DNA from: Methanomassiliicoccales archaeon | Lineage (GTDB): Archaea; Thermoplasmatota; Thermoplasmata; Methanomassiliicoccales; JACIVX01 | Length of the DNA stretch: 64,000 nt | Direction: 5' to 3' | Assembly: GCA_014361295.1 (NCBI GenBank) | Contig: JACIVX010000001.1 | Coordinates: forward strand, 1,648,359 to 1,712,358 | Part shown: piece after piece, positions 8,264 through 16,051 of the stretch | Position numbering within the stretch: the stretch's first letter is position 1 | Layout of the letters: each line of letters opens with the position of its first letter | Notes under the pieces: model-generated | Database searches by the model: none | Told to the model about the DNA's origin: nothing | What the model saw: the letters and a program-made list of their open reading frames with translations, nothing else | Program-made: the position numbers and the translations under genes

Positions 8264-9046
8264 TTATTTCGTTTCACGGGAAAAGATACCCTGCCCCCCC
8301 ATCTGTTTGATTGTGGTAAGGATCTTATCACTGACTTTCTTCATTTCATCTTCAGCAGTCTTGTAATCCGGTGCCGTTACGACGATCCGGTACCGCGGCG
8401 CGCCAACATACTGAATTTTGACCTTTTCTTTTGCCGATTCAAGACCTTCTATGAGTGCCTTCTTGATTCTTTCCACACCGTCTGGAAGTGGGCAGGTCAA
8501 TTCAATTCGCCCGTCGATTTGGACAAAGGGAGGAACGACGTTCTCTTTCGCCACATCGATGAAGACGTGCGTCCATGGGCCCTCCAAAGCATTCTCATTT
8601 AACGAATTCGGATTGCCAGCACATTGCTCAAAAGCACCATAAAGTGTTCCATACTTTTCGATGAGTTTGTAGCCGAACTCTTCGTAACATTCCTGGACGC
8701 TCTTATTAAGGCGCTGAGCGACGATTTCCATTAGTTTCTCCGCTTTCTTTTCATTCTTCCATTGCTGGATCTTTTCCCTTCGCTGATGTTCGTTCACCGA
8801 CTTTAATGATAGATCGATGTGTCCTTTCGAGGGATCAACACCAAGAACCTTGCATACGATTTTCTGTCCCTCACGCACATAATCCCTAATATATTTAATC
8901 CATCCAGTTGCAACATCCCTGATGTGAATAAACCCCTCTTTGTTATCATATTCGTCGAGGGTTACAAAAGCCCCGAAATTCTTCACATTTTGAACCGTGC
9001 AAACAACGAGCTCGCCTTCTTCGGGGAATTCGCTTATCCTAACCAT
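8264..9046 (-). CDS. eif2a: Translation initiation factor aIF2, alpha subunit
   Basis: aIF2-alpha is one of three subunits that deliver initiator Met-tRNA to the small ribosomal subunit. The 260-residue product starts with an S1 (OB-fold) domain at about residues 9-82 containing FGAFVTLDEYDNKEGFIHI and HIDLSLKSVN. A helical domain (about 85-170) and a C-terminal alpha/beta domain (about 175-260, including YRIVVTAPDYKTAEDEM) follow. Length and order match the archaeal family. It overlaps or abuts the S27e stop and precedes nop10 in the conserved operon. Confidence 0.97.
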   Translation of the reverse strand: MVRISEFPEEGELVVCTVQNVKNFGAFVTLDEYDNKEGFIHIRDVATGWIKYIRDYVREGQKIVCKVLGVDPSKGHIDLSLKSVNEHQRREKIQQWKNEKKAEKLMEIVAQRLNKSVQECYEEFGYKLIEKYGTLYGAFEQCAGNPNSLNENALEGPWTHVFIDVAKENVVPPFVQIDGRIELTCPLPDGVERIKKALIEGLESAKEKVKIQYVGAPRYRIVVTAPDYKTAEDEMKKVSDKILTTIKQMGGQGIFSRETK

Positions 9047-9225
9047 TAATCAACCACCCCGAGCAGCTCGCCTCTGATCTCGCCCTTTCCACCGGTCGGT
9101 TTGATAAGAGTCGAACCGCACACGTGGCACACGACGGGTGTAGATGGCTTCTTGAAAGCGATCTGCTCGTTACCACAATCAGGGCATTTGACTTTTATAA
9201 ACTTGCCAGTCCTGACATCAGCCAT
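9046..9225 (-). CDS. rps27e: 30S ribosomal protein S27e
   Basis: S27e is a small zinc-ribbon protein of the archaeal and eukaryotic small ribosomal subunit. CPDCGNEQIAF and VVCHVCGSTL give the two CxxC pairs. The ATG at 9225 (MADVRTGKF) is chosen over a GTG at 9234 because GGAGTGA lies at a suitable distance upstream and the protein then has the usual N-terminus. It lies between L44e and aIF2-alpha, its standard archaeal place. Confidence 0.95.
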   Translation of the reverse strand: MADVRTGKFIKVKCPDCGNEQIAFKKPSTPVVCHVCGSTLIKPTGGKGEIRGELLGVVD

Positions 9226-9230
9226 CGGAA

Positions 9231-9509
9231 TCACTCCACGAGTTCGAATTTCTTAGCCCTAAAGCACGGTTTTTGATGAGCCTTCTTACATGTTTTGCAT
9301 CGATATCTCAGAGCGATCCGTTTGGTGGGCTTTTCACGGCCCTCCGGTTTTGGACGCGGGAAACCACCATAACCAGCGGTTGCCCTCCTGAATCTTCTCT
9401 GCCCCCATTTGAGCTCACTCGCTTTCTTCTTCTTGACCCTTTCGACTTCATGCTCTGTATGAGTCTTGCAGTGAGGGCAGTAAGTCCTGATGATCCTAGG
9501 CATTTTCAT
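9231..9509 (-). CDS. rpl44e: 50S ribosomal protein L44e
   Basis: The 92-residue protein begins [20 protein letters not shown] and contains a second zinc-binding pair [12 protein letters not shown], with the conserved basic region [18 protein letters not shown] between them. L44e binds near the E site of the large subunit. It is the first gene of the operon. AAGGTGA precedes the first ATG; the second ATG six bases later gives the more usual MPRII start and cannot be excluded. Confidence 0.95.
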   Translation of the reverse strand: MKMPRIIRTYCPHCKTHTEHEVERVKKKKASELKWGQRRFRRATAGYGGFPRPKPEGREKPTKRIALRYRCKTCKKAHQKPCFRAKKFELVE

Positions 9510-9522
9510 GAATTTTCACCTT

Positions 9523-9560
9523 GGGCGCAAGTTGCCCTAATACTCATGTAATATATAAAA
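9523..9560 (-). promoter_or_regulatory. Promoter and leader of the L44e operon
   Basis: On the minus strand TTTTATATAT at 9551-9560 is a strong TATA element, which would place the transcript start near 9530. A short inverted repeat in the first part of the leader (GGGC-aacttgc-GCCC, 9523-9537) lies immediately before the ribosome site. It may be a small hairpin affecting translation of the ribosomal protein gene; this is inference. Confidence 0.5.
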
Positions 9561-9750
9561 TCTTATCAGATTTCTTGACGATCTTGATCGTCTGGATAAA
9601 GTTCTCTAATTTCATCACCGATAACTGATTCTCGATTTACATTTTTATCAATAATGATAGCATTCTGGCACGTAGCCAGGTGATTTGAATTTATTTTACA
9701 AATAGAAAAGAATATATATCTTCCTAATAATTAAATAAAAATCGAAAATC

Positions 9751-10182
9751 ATGACCGAAAGGGGCTTCAACAAAAGAGATGAAACGCTGGTCGAACTTCT
9801 GATGAGCACTGGTATGCCGAGAAATGTTGCTAAAACGCTCGCGTTTCTGAGAAAGAAACCAGAGACCACGTCGGTAGAAATCGAGGTTTCAACGGCCTTG
9901 CGACAACCCGAGGTCTCAATTGCGATGCAGGAGTTGCGCCGGCGAAAGTGGGTGACGAAAAGGGACATCAAAAAAGAAGGGAAAGGGCGCCCGATTCATG
10001 CGTATCGACTGGCTATACCTTTTGAAAAGATTATCGAAACGATCGAAAAGGAAGAACGGAAGCGTATTGAGAAAATCGAGCAAAATGTCAATCAGTTGAA
10101 GCAATTTGCATTGTCGAGTTCCGAAAGTGTCTCCGAATCTGAGAATGTCGGAACAGCACAACAACAGAGCCAAGTAAGCTAA
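9751..10182 (+). CDS. Winged-helix transcriptional regulator
   Basis: The 143-residue protein has a winged-helix core at about residues 20-95: MPRNVAKTLAFLRKKPETTS, then a recognition helix region around LRQPEVSIAMQELRRRKWV and a wing (KEGKGRPIHAYRLA). It resembles the TrmB/ArsR-type predicted regulators common in euryarchaea. The C-terminal half is an acidic-basic coiled coil followed by a Ser/Gln-rich tail. A TATA-like AATATATATC at about 9711-9720 would give a short leader or none. It overlaps rpiA tail-to-tail by four bases. The target is unknown. Confidence 0.8.
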   Translation: MTERGFNKRDETLVELLMSTGMPRNVAKTLAFLRKKPETTSVEIEVSTALRQPEVSIAMQELRRRKWVTKRDIKKEGKGRPIHAYRLAIPFEKIIETIEKEERKRIEKIEQNVNQLKQFALSSSESVSESENVGTAQQQSQVS

Positions 10183-10853
10183 GCTTGAGCACGTTTTTTG
10201 ACAATCACTCCATGGTCGGTGCCTATGATGATCTGTGTAGCAAGACCAATGAAAAGACCGTTCTCAACAACACCAGGAATCGAATTTAGTCGTCTTTCCA
10301 TTTCCTCGGGATTCTCGATTTTTCTGAAATAGCAATCATAGATGAAGTGGCCATTATCCGTTACGAACGGTGTATTGTTACCCCTGAGTTTTGCAGTACA
10401 ACCGAGTTTTTCCAGTCTCTCTCTCGTCATCTTGTGTCCGAACGGCACAACTTCAACGGGTAACGGCGATCGTGTCCCGAGGGTGTTAACGAGTTTTGAA
10501 TCATCGACGATGATGATCTCCTCTCGCGACGCATACGCGACGATCTTTTCCCTGAGCAATGCGCCTCCCAAACCTTTGATGAGTCGCATCTCAGGATCAA
10601 CCTCGTCGGCGCCGTCAATTGTAAGGTCAATTCCTTCGACCTCGTCGATTGATATGATTGGAATACCAAATTCCTTTGCGAGTCGTTCGGTATCGAGCGA
10701 GGTGGGAACGCCAATAATCTCCAATCCTCCCTTGCACAATTCACCGATTTTCCGTAAAGCATAATAGGCAGTTGTTCCTGTCCCGAGGCCGACAATCATT
10801 CCATTCTTTATTTTCTCAACCGCTTTCTCTGCGGCAATCTCCTTCTTATTCAT
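10179..10853 (-). CDS. rpiA: Ribose-5-phosphate isomerase A
   Basis: RpiA interconverts ribose-5-phosphate and ribulose-5-phosphate in pentose metabolism. The phosphate loop VGLGTGTTAYYALRKI, the active-site segment TIDGADEVDPEMRLIKGLGG with ALLREKIVA, and DDSKLV with PLPVEVVPFG are all present. The ATG at 10853 (MNKKEIAAEKAVE) is preferred over the longer reading from 10877. That start overlaps the end of the creatininase-family gene by eight bases, suggesting co-translation. Confidence 0.95.
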   Translation of the reverse strand: MNKKEIAAEKAVEKIKNGMIVGLGTGTTAYYALRKIGELCKGGLEIIGVPTSLDTERLAKEFGIPIISIDEVEGIDLTIDGADEVDPEMRLIKGLGGALLREKIVAYASREEIIIVDDSKLVNTLGTRSPLPVEVVPFGHKMTRERLEKLGCTAKLRGNNTPFVTDNGHFIYDCYFRKIENPEEMERRLNSIPGVVENGLFIGLATQIIIGTDHGVIVKKRAQA

Positions 10854-11577
10854 GATTCTCGCTCCCGAAATTCTCACGAATCATTTGTTCAATTCTCTCG
10901 ATGATGTGCTCGTTAATCCGCTCGCCGATTTCCCGAGTCGCCTTCGTTGGGTCACCGGCTATGCCATCTGGATAACAAGTTTCCGGATCCTTTACAATCA
11001 TGAAGTTTTTATCGAGGAATTTCCCCTTCCGACGATGGCTCTTGACGAGATCTGGGGCAATTGCGAGGATCCGCGCTGTTTCAATGAACCCACCGTGGCC
11101 ATCGGTTACATCAAATTTGATCTCATCCGCAAGTTCCTTTGCAATTTCATAATCGGTCAAAAGCATCAATTTCAAATCGAATTGCTCGACCGCCTCTTGG
11201 CACGCGAGCCTCAACGCGGCCATGTGGATCGCGCCCGCATGCCCACTCAGAATCACGATTTTCCGCGCGCCATTTTTCGCGAGAGAAGCAAGAATTTCAT
11301 AAACCATATTTCTTAGCGTTTCGAAGCTAATCGAGATCGTTCCAGGCATGTTTTTTGTTGAACTGTGGCATCCATATCTAATCGGGGGAGCGACAAGCCC
11401 GCCGATTTTCTCTGCCAGCTGTGCTGCAATGGCTTCAGGCTGAAGCGAATCGGTCGAAAGAGGAAGATGGTCGCCATGCGCTTCAGTTGCACCAACGGGA
11501 ATGAATATAACAGGATCAAGCTCGATAATTCTTTTGAAGTCATGACTTGTCAGATCGTCGAGACGCAAGACTCTCAC
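10846..11577 (-). CDS. Creatininase-family hydrolase, possibly ArfB-type deformylase
   Basis: The 243-residue protein has the creatininase metal site GATEAHGDHLPLSTD (Glu, His, His, Asp at about residues 32-43), then LSGHAGAIHMA and DGHGGFIETARI. In methanogens a member of this family (ArfB) removes the formyl group from the first GTP-derived intermediate of F420 and riboflavin synthesis. The sequence fits that family, but other members have other substrates, so ArfB is inference. It starts with GTG at 11577 and overlaps both the upstream zinc-ribbon gene and rpiA downstream, forming a three-gene unit. Pairing with rpiA, a supplier of ribose phosphates, is compatible with a cofactor role. Confidence 0.8.
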   Translation of the reverse strand: MRVLRLDDLTSHDFKRIIELDPVIFIPVGATEAHGDHLPLSTDSLQPEAIAAQLAEKIGGLVAPPIRYGCHSSTKNMPGTISISFETLRNMVYEILASLAKNGARKIVILSGHAGAIHMAALRLACQEAVEQFDLKLMLLTDYEIAKELADEIKFDVTDGHGGFIETARILAIAPDLVKSHRRKGKFLDKNFMIVKDPETCYPDGIAGDPTKATREIGERINEHIIERIEQMIRENFGSENHE

Positions 11578-11743
11578 CCTTTTTTGACGTCATATCGATT
11601 AGTGGACATCCACAGACTGGACAGATTCTCCTCGATAGGGAGTCAAGGTTGAACATTTCTCTCAGTTTCTTGTCGATTTCATCGATCTTCTCCTTTTTTA
11701 TGCCTTTTTCACAACGAGGACAATAATACATCGATTCGGACAT
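11540..11743 (-). CDS. Small zinc-ribbon protein
   Basis: This 67-residue protein has two cysteine pairs, YYCPRCEKG near the start and ICPVCGCPLID near residue 42, separated by a charged helix, so one zinc ion is likely held between them. It may be a nucleic-acid-binding or adaptor protein; the function is not known. Its 3' end overlaps the start of the creatininase-family gene by about 38 bases, which argues it is translated as the first gene of that unit. Confidence 0.7.
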   Translation of the reverse strand: MSESMYYCPRCEKGIKKEKIDEIDKKLREMFNLDSLSRRICPVCGCPLIDMTSKKGESLASRRSDKS

Positions 11744-11858
11744 TCCTGTCGTCGATAATTAAGATTCTCGATTTCGCGATATTTGAAAGATAAAGTCGAT
11801 TTCTTGAAAACCGCATCTCGTGAAAATCTTGAAATTCCTCTAACTCCGATACTCCGCC

Positions 11859-12530
11859 GTGAACTTAGCATCGCTTTTCTCAGGCGGAAAAGACTCAACC
11901 TTTGCGATGTACCTCATGGAGCAACAGGGGCACACGGTCGATTATCTCGTTAGCATCATTCCATCGAATCCAGATTCCTGGCTTTTTCACACTCCGAACC
12001 TTCACCTTCTACCGCTTCAGGCCAGGGCGATGGAAAAATCTCTTGTATCAATTGAAAGTGATGGAACGGAAGAAGGTGATCTCTTCGCAATGAAAGAAAT
12101 CCTCTCTGATCTCGAAGTCGATGGTGTTGTCACTGGTGCGATTGCTTCGGATTATCAATGGGACAGGATCAACGGCGTCTGCGAGGACTTGGGCATTCGT
12201 GTCTTCTCCCCTCTGTGGCGCAAGGACGAAGTGATGGTGTTGAGAGAAGAGATTAATGCAGGAATTCGATCGATTATTGTGAGCGTTTCTGCGGAGGGTC
12301 TTGAGTCTTCGTACCTCGGAAAGGAAATTAGTAATGATCTCGCAAATTCACTGCTTGCACTGCGGAATCGCTACGGGGTCAATGTAAGTGGCGAGGGAGG
12401 AGAATATGAAACCTTCGTAATTGACTCGCCACTTCACCGAGCCTCGATCAAATTACTCGATGTTACCACTGAAATTTCCCGTGACCAGAGTCGATTGATC
12501 ATCAGAAAAGCTATTCTGGAGAAGGGATAA
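11859..12530 (+). CDS. dph6: Diphthine--ammonia ligase (Dph6-like ATP pyrophosphatase)
   Basis: The protein begins with a GTG and the PP-loop ATPase motif SLFSGGKDSTFA at residues 5-16. Conserved family segments follow: GVVTGAIASDYQWDRIN, SPLWRKD and VSGEGGEYETFV. Dph6 performs the last, ATP-dependent amidation of diphthamide on elongation factor 2. The length of 223 residues is right for archaeal members. The start is supported by direct alignment of the N-terminal strand with the motif. One base separates its stop from the next gene's ATG. Confidence 0.9.
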   Translation: MNLASLFSGGKDSTFAMYLMEQQGHTVDYLVSIIPSNPDSWLFHTPNLHLLPLQARAMEKSLVSIESDGTEEGDLFAMKEILSDLEVDGVVTGAIASDYQWDRINGVCEDLGIRVFSPLWRKDEVMVLREEINAGIRSIIVSVSAEGLESSYLGKEISNDLANSLLALRNRYGVNVSGEGGEYETFVIDSPLHRASIKLLDVTTEISRDQSRLIIRKAILEKG

Positions 12531-12531
12531 A

Positions 12532-13092
12532 ATGTCGCCGCATCGTTTCAGTCCCAGTAATAAGGCGAGCCTTATTGATGATCGTCGAAGGAAAATACAA
12601 CATGCCGAGGAAATCGTTGAGCGAGCGGAGATCCGCGATCGTGAACGTTGTCTTGACATCGGGAGCGGAATCGGATATATTGCGATTCCGGCTGCAGTTC
12701 GTTCGGCGTGCGTCATCGCACTCGATGCAGAACGGGAAATGATCGAGTCTTTAATGAAAAGGGCAGCAGATACCGTAGGGGATAGAATCTTGCCTGTGAT
12801 CGCAGAATTGCCGTACCTACCTTTAAATTCCGAAACGATCGACCATGTCTTGGCGATTAACGTGATCCATGAAATAGGGGAAAAAGAGCGCCTCTCATTC
12901 GAAATTTCAAGGGTATTAAGGAAGGGTGGGCGCCTCAGCGTCGTTGATTTTCAGAAGAAGCCGACTTCATTTGGGCCGCCTCTTCACGAACGATTGTCCG
13001 AGGAGGAAATGATCGCGCTTTTCCGCAATTTATCCTTGCTCAGAAAACACAGTTTCGACGAGTTCTATCAACTCGAGTTTCTCAAGAGATAA
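12532..13092 (+). CDS. Class I SAM-dependent methyltransferase
   Basis: The 186-residue protein has the Rossmann-type SAM site: motif I CLDIGSGIGYIAIPAA, an acidic residue ending strand two in VIALDAE, and motif IV around VLAINVIHEI, then VLRKGGRLSVVDF. The family resembles UbiE/Methyltransf_11 small-molecule methyltransferases. The substrate cannot be identified. It directly follows dph6 with one base between, so the two are probably co-transcribed. Diphthamide synthesis does include a methyltransferase (DphB), but this is not that enzyme family. Confidence 0.85.
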   Translation: MSPHRFSPSNKASLIDDRRRKIQHAEEIVERAEIRDRERCLDIGSGIGYIAIPAAVRSACVIALDAEREMIESLMKRAADTVGDRILPVIAELPYLPLNSETIDHVLAINVIHEIGEKERLSFEISRVLRKGGRLSVVDFQKKPTSFGPPLHERLSEEEMIALFRNLSLLRKHSFDEFYQLEFLKR

Positions 13093-13578
13093 TCATTTCC
13101 CATGAACTTTTTCCACTTCGGAACGAATCTCCTCGTAATTCGGCTCGTAGGAGGGATCATCTGCGATCCAGATATATTTGATAATACCTTTCGAGTCGAG
13201 GATAAAAACAGCTCGATTCGAATATCCTTTGAGATATCCCTCTTGACCGTAAAGGACCCCATATTTCTTCGAAACCTTTCCATCAAAATCACTCAATAGC
13301 GGGAATGGAAGCTTCATATGTTCGGCCCAGGCTCGATGAGAAAAGATGCTATTTGTGCTGATCGCGAGAATTTTCGCGTTGTATTTCTGAAAATCTTCAT
13401 GCATTTCTTTGAACGCGCGAATGACCACATTGCACATCATCCCCCAATCTGACACATAGAAGACAATGACGACAGGACCAGAACCAAGAACGCTTCTCAG
13501 ATTGATTTTCTCCTCAAGAGTTGAAGGCAGCTCGAAATCGGGTGCCTCCATTCCGATTTTTAATGGACCATTAGCCAT
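13093..13578 (-). CDS. Peroxiredoxin-like protein with altered active-site motif
   Basis: The thioredoxin-fold AhpC/TSA family is recognised by LKIGMEAPDFELPST, VVIVFYVSDWGMMC, ISTNSIFSHRAWAE, FPLLSDFDGKVSKKYGV and RAVFILDSKGIIKYIW. Cys49 (numbering from the ATG at 13578) sits where the peroxidatic cysteine belongs. The usual PxxxTxxC motif reads VSDWGMMC here, so both the Pro and the Thr are replaced. The ATG at 13578 (MANGPLKIG) is chosen because a TATA-like TTTTAAT lies about 30 bases upstream, suggesting a leaderless transcript; longer readings to 13668 exist. No second (resolving) cysteine is evident. Confidence 0.8.
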   Translation of the reverse strand: MANGPLKIGMEAPDFELPSTLEEKINLRSVLGSGPVVIVFYVSDWGMMCNVVIRAFKEMHEDFQKYNAKILAISTNSIFSHRAWAEHMKLPFPLLSDFDGKVSKKYGVLYGQEGYLKGYSNRAVFILDSKGIIKYIWIADDPSYEPNYEEIRSEVEKVHGK

Positions 13579-13757
13579 GGATTGACCCCGCTCTATCATT
13601 CTCCCCATTAAAATTGATTTCGCCCTCTCGTGTGCTAAACTAGGCAAATAAACGAAGAAATTTGGCAATCAATTGATATTGACGGTAGTCGCATATAATT
13701 CTCAGGCCGACAACGAATGATTCGAAATGATCGGCCTAAACAGTGGAGGAGATCGAA

Positions 13758-14942
13758 ATGAAACTCGATGTGAGAGAGATTTCGGGAGGGGTGTACTGGG
13801 TTGGGGTTAAGGACTGGCGGCGACGGCTTTTTGATGCTCTCATTCCCCTGCCCTATGGTACTTCATATAACGCGTATCTTATCAGGGGAGGAAAGAACAA
13901 CGCACTCATCGATACAGTTAACCCAGGTTTTGAGGATCATCTGGCAGCGAAAATTCAGAGCGTTGTTGACTTCGATTCGATCGCTTATGTCGTGATGAAC
14001 CACGCGGAGCCTGACCACGCTGGCGGAATTCCTTATGTCATGCGATATACAAAGAAAGCAAAGCTCGTCGCAACAGAGAAAGGTGCGAAGGCCGCACAGG
14101 TTTACTATGGTGTTCCATCGGAAAGAATCGTGATCGTCAAAGAAGGCGATACGATTGACCTCGGTGGAAAAACGTTGAGGTTCATCGACGCACCGTGGCT
14201 TCACTGGCCTGAAACCATGTTCACCTACTTGGTCGAAAATAAAGTGCTATTTCCCTGCGATTTTTTTGGAATGCACACAGCCTTTGGTTTCTGGGATGAT
14301 GAGGTTGACCAGCTACCATCGCTCGCGAAAAGATACTTTGGCGAAATCATGATGCCGTTCAGGAAGATGGCTCAAAAGGCGATCGAGAAGATCGAGAAGC
14401 TCGAAATCGACGTAATCGCCCCGAGTCATGGACCCGTGCATAGGCATCCTCGAAAGATGATCGAATACTACGAGAAATGGACAACTGGTCGGACGGAAAA
14501 GAAGGCGCTCGTTGTTTATACGACAATGTGGAATTCAACCGCCGCAATGGTAGATACAATGGTGGAGGTTCTTCAGGCGCACGGTATCGATGTGAGACTT
14601 TACAACATCGCGAATTCCGATATCGGGAACCTCGCGGAGGATCTCGTCGATTCCCGTGCCATCGTGCTCGGCGCCCCGACAGTGCTCGGTGGATTGCATC
14701 CGATCGCTCTTTATGTCGTATCGCTCATGAAAGCGCTGAAGCCACCGGCGAAATACGCAGCTATTCTCAGTTCCTATGGCTGGGGCGGAGGAGCGGTAAA
14801 ACAGGCCGCGGAAATCCTCGAGCCAACGAAAATCGAGGTTGTCGGGGCAATCGAGATCAACGGACCTCCGACCGCAGCAGACCACGAGAAGATCGTGCAA
14901 CTCGCGGAGGAACTCAGCAAAAAAATAATGAGCGATCAATAG
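13758..14942 (+). CDS. fprA: A-type flavoprotein (FprA, F420H2 oxidase / rubredoxin-oxygen reductase family)
   Basis: The protein joins an N-terminal metallo-beta-lactamase-like diiron domain to a C-terminal flavodoxin domain. Diiron ligands are visible in MNHAEPDHAGG, LHWPETM, FPCDFFGMHT and SHGPVHR. The flavodoxin part starts around ALVVYTTMWNSTAAM and includes GAPTVLGGLHP. In methanogens FprA reduces O2 to water with F420H2. The ATG at 13758 is preferred over a GTG at 13743 because GGAGGAGATC lies directly ahead. The adjacent divergent peroxiredoxin makes this a likely oxidative-stress pair. Confidence 0.92.
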   Translation: MKLDVREISGGVYWVGVKDWRRRLFDALIPLPYGTSYNAYLIRGGKNNALIDTVNPGFEDHLAAKIQSVVDFDSIAYVVMNHAEPDHAGGIPYVMRYTKKAKLVATEKGAKAAQVYYGVPSERIVIVKEGDTIDLGGKTLRFIDAPWLHWPETMFTYLVENKVLFPCDFFGMHTAFGFWDDEVDQLPSLAKRYFGEIMMPFRKMAQKAIEKIEKLEIDVIAPSHGPVHRHPRKMIEYYEKWTTGRTEKKALVVYTTMWNSTAAMVDTMVEVLQAHGIDVRLYNIANSDIGNLAEDLVDSRAIVLGAPTVLGGLHPIALYVVSLMKALKPPAKYAAILSSYGWGGGAVKQAAEILEPTKIEVVGAIEINGPPTAADHEKIVQLAEELSKKIMSDQ

Positions 14943-15307
14943 CTGTAAAGGAAATTCAAAACAATAATCAAAAGCCAGGTTAAAATTTTTTATTTTTATT
15001 ATTTTACCATTACATTTTCTCATTTGTATTTCAAATCGATTTTGATTTGAAATTTACTCTAGTCCGCTGTGAAGTGAAAGTTGCCGGTCGATCATAGAAT
15101 ACGATTTTCCAATGAGAGAGTGATTCTCAAGGTTGATTATAGTGTTGCCCTTGAAAAAGTTGGAAATTTAGCCGATCAAGCAATTGATGTCTGTTTTGAC
15201 ATACCTAGTTAATTTTCTAACTTTTCATAGAGAATGCGAATAATAATGAGTATCATCATCCTTTTTTTTGGGAGAGTATATATGAAGTGCGAACCCTAAT
15301 TTAATCT
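14943..15307. other. Intergenic region with a possible 43-codon open frame
   Basis: The region is AT-rich and starts with a T-rich stretch after fprA that could act as a terminator (about 14983-15003). A plus-strand frame from TTG at 15081 to a TAA at 15210 would encode MPVDHRIRFSNERVILKVDY and 23 more residues. It has no recognised domain and may be a gene remnant or chance. Nothing else is seen; the promoter of the MscL-like gene should lie near its right end (GAGAGTATATATGAAG, about 15271-15286). Confidence 0.25.
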
Positions 15308-15688
15308 ATGGAACAAGAGGACAAGTTGCTAGAAGAATTGCGACGGATCAGGGAGTTTTTAGAACCAAAGCCAACACCCCCGCCACCCAAAGGCTTCCGC
15401 GCTGAGTTCATCGATTTTCTTTCGAAGTATAAAGTCATAGGACTTGCCGTTGCCTTCATTATGGGTGTCTATCTGGGGGCTCTAGTTCAAGCGCTCGTCA
15501 AGGATCTCTTACTGCCGCTCATCGGCCTAGCGATCCCCGGGCTCGAGAACCTTTCAACGTTCACATTTCAGGTTGGAAGTCAGTACTTCGGTATTGGAGA
15601 CTTCCTAGCGGCTCTGATCACGTTCGTTATCGTGGCGCTTGTGATTTTCCTTATTGTCAAGATGACGGCGAAATGGAAAATCCAATAG
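15308..15688 (+). CDS. MscL-like mechanosensitive channel
   Basis: The 126-residue protein has an N-terminal charged helix and a Pro-rich linker. The MscL-type amphipathic helix and first membrane span follow (FRAEFIDFLSKYKVIGLAVA then FIMGVYLGALVQALVKDLLL), with a short extracellular loop and a second span near residues 98-118. MscL forms a pentameric pore that opens under membrane tension in hypo-osmotic shock. The loop is short and the N-terminal extension is longer than in bacterial MscL. It stands alone. A TATA-like GAGTATATATGAAG lies about 25-35 bases upstream. Confidence 0.8.
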   Translation: MEQEDKLLEELRRIREFLEPKPTPPPPKGFRAEFIDFLSKYKVIGLAVAFIMGVYLGALVQALVKDLLLPLIGLAIPGLENLSTFTFQVGSQYFGIGDFLAALITFVIVALVIFLIVKMTAKWKIQ

Positions 15689-15814
15689 CCACTTTCTCAT
15701 TTTTTTGAGAAACGAATCGATTGCTCGTTGAGCGATTAAATTAATTTATTCCAGCATTGTGCGATTAGACTTCGATTTCTATGGCTAAATTAACCTACAG
15801 AAAAAATCCAGTAG

Positions 15815-15889
15815 TGGGGCCGCCCGAATTTGAATCGGGGTCTCAGGCTCCCAAAGCCCGAAGGATGGACCAAGCTACCCCACGGCCCC
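15815..15889 (-). tRNA. tRNA-Pro (anticodon UGG)
   Basis: Acceptor arms GGGGCCG and CGGCCCC pair fully with discriminator A73. The anticodon stem CGGGC/GCCTG carries loop TTTGGGA, giving anticodon TGG with G37. The T arm is CCCGA-TTCAAAT-TCGGG. No intron is present and CCA is not encoded. Confidence 0.96.
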
Positions 15890-16051
15890 GCTCTCCCTCG
15901 GAATGGGGCAATTCGAATTAAATATTTCCTATCGCTGCTATCTTGACCGCTTCGTGAAATTTCATAATGCAAAATAACGCTCTTCCAGTCGCATTACACA
16001 TGTCCGAGCTCCTCTGAGAAGAATTTTTATCGCACGTTCATTGTTAGCAGT

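Noticed and set aside
9570-9700. Minus-strand frame ending VIGDEIRELYPDDQDRQEI upstream of the L44e promoter, also a box C-like GTGATGA and box D-like CTGA
   Set aside because: The peptide looks protein-like but has no start codon in frame, and the C/D boxes lack a convincing D'/C' pair; it may be a gene remnant.
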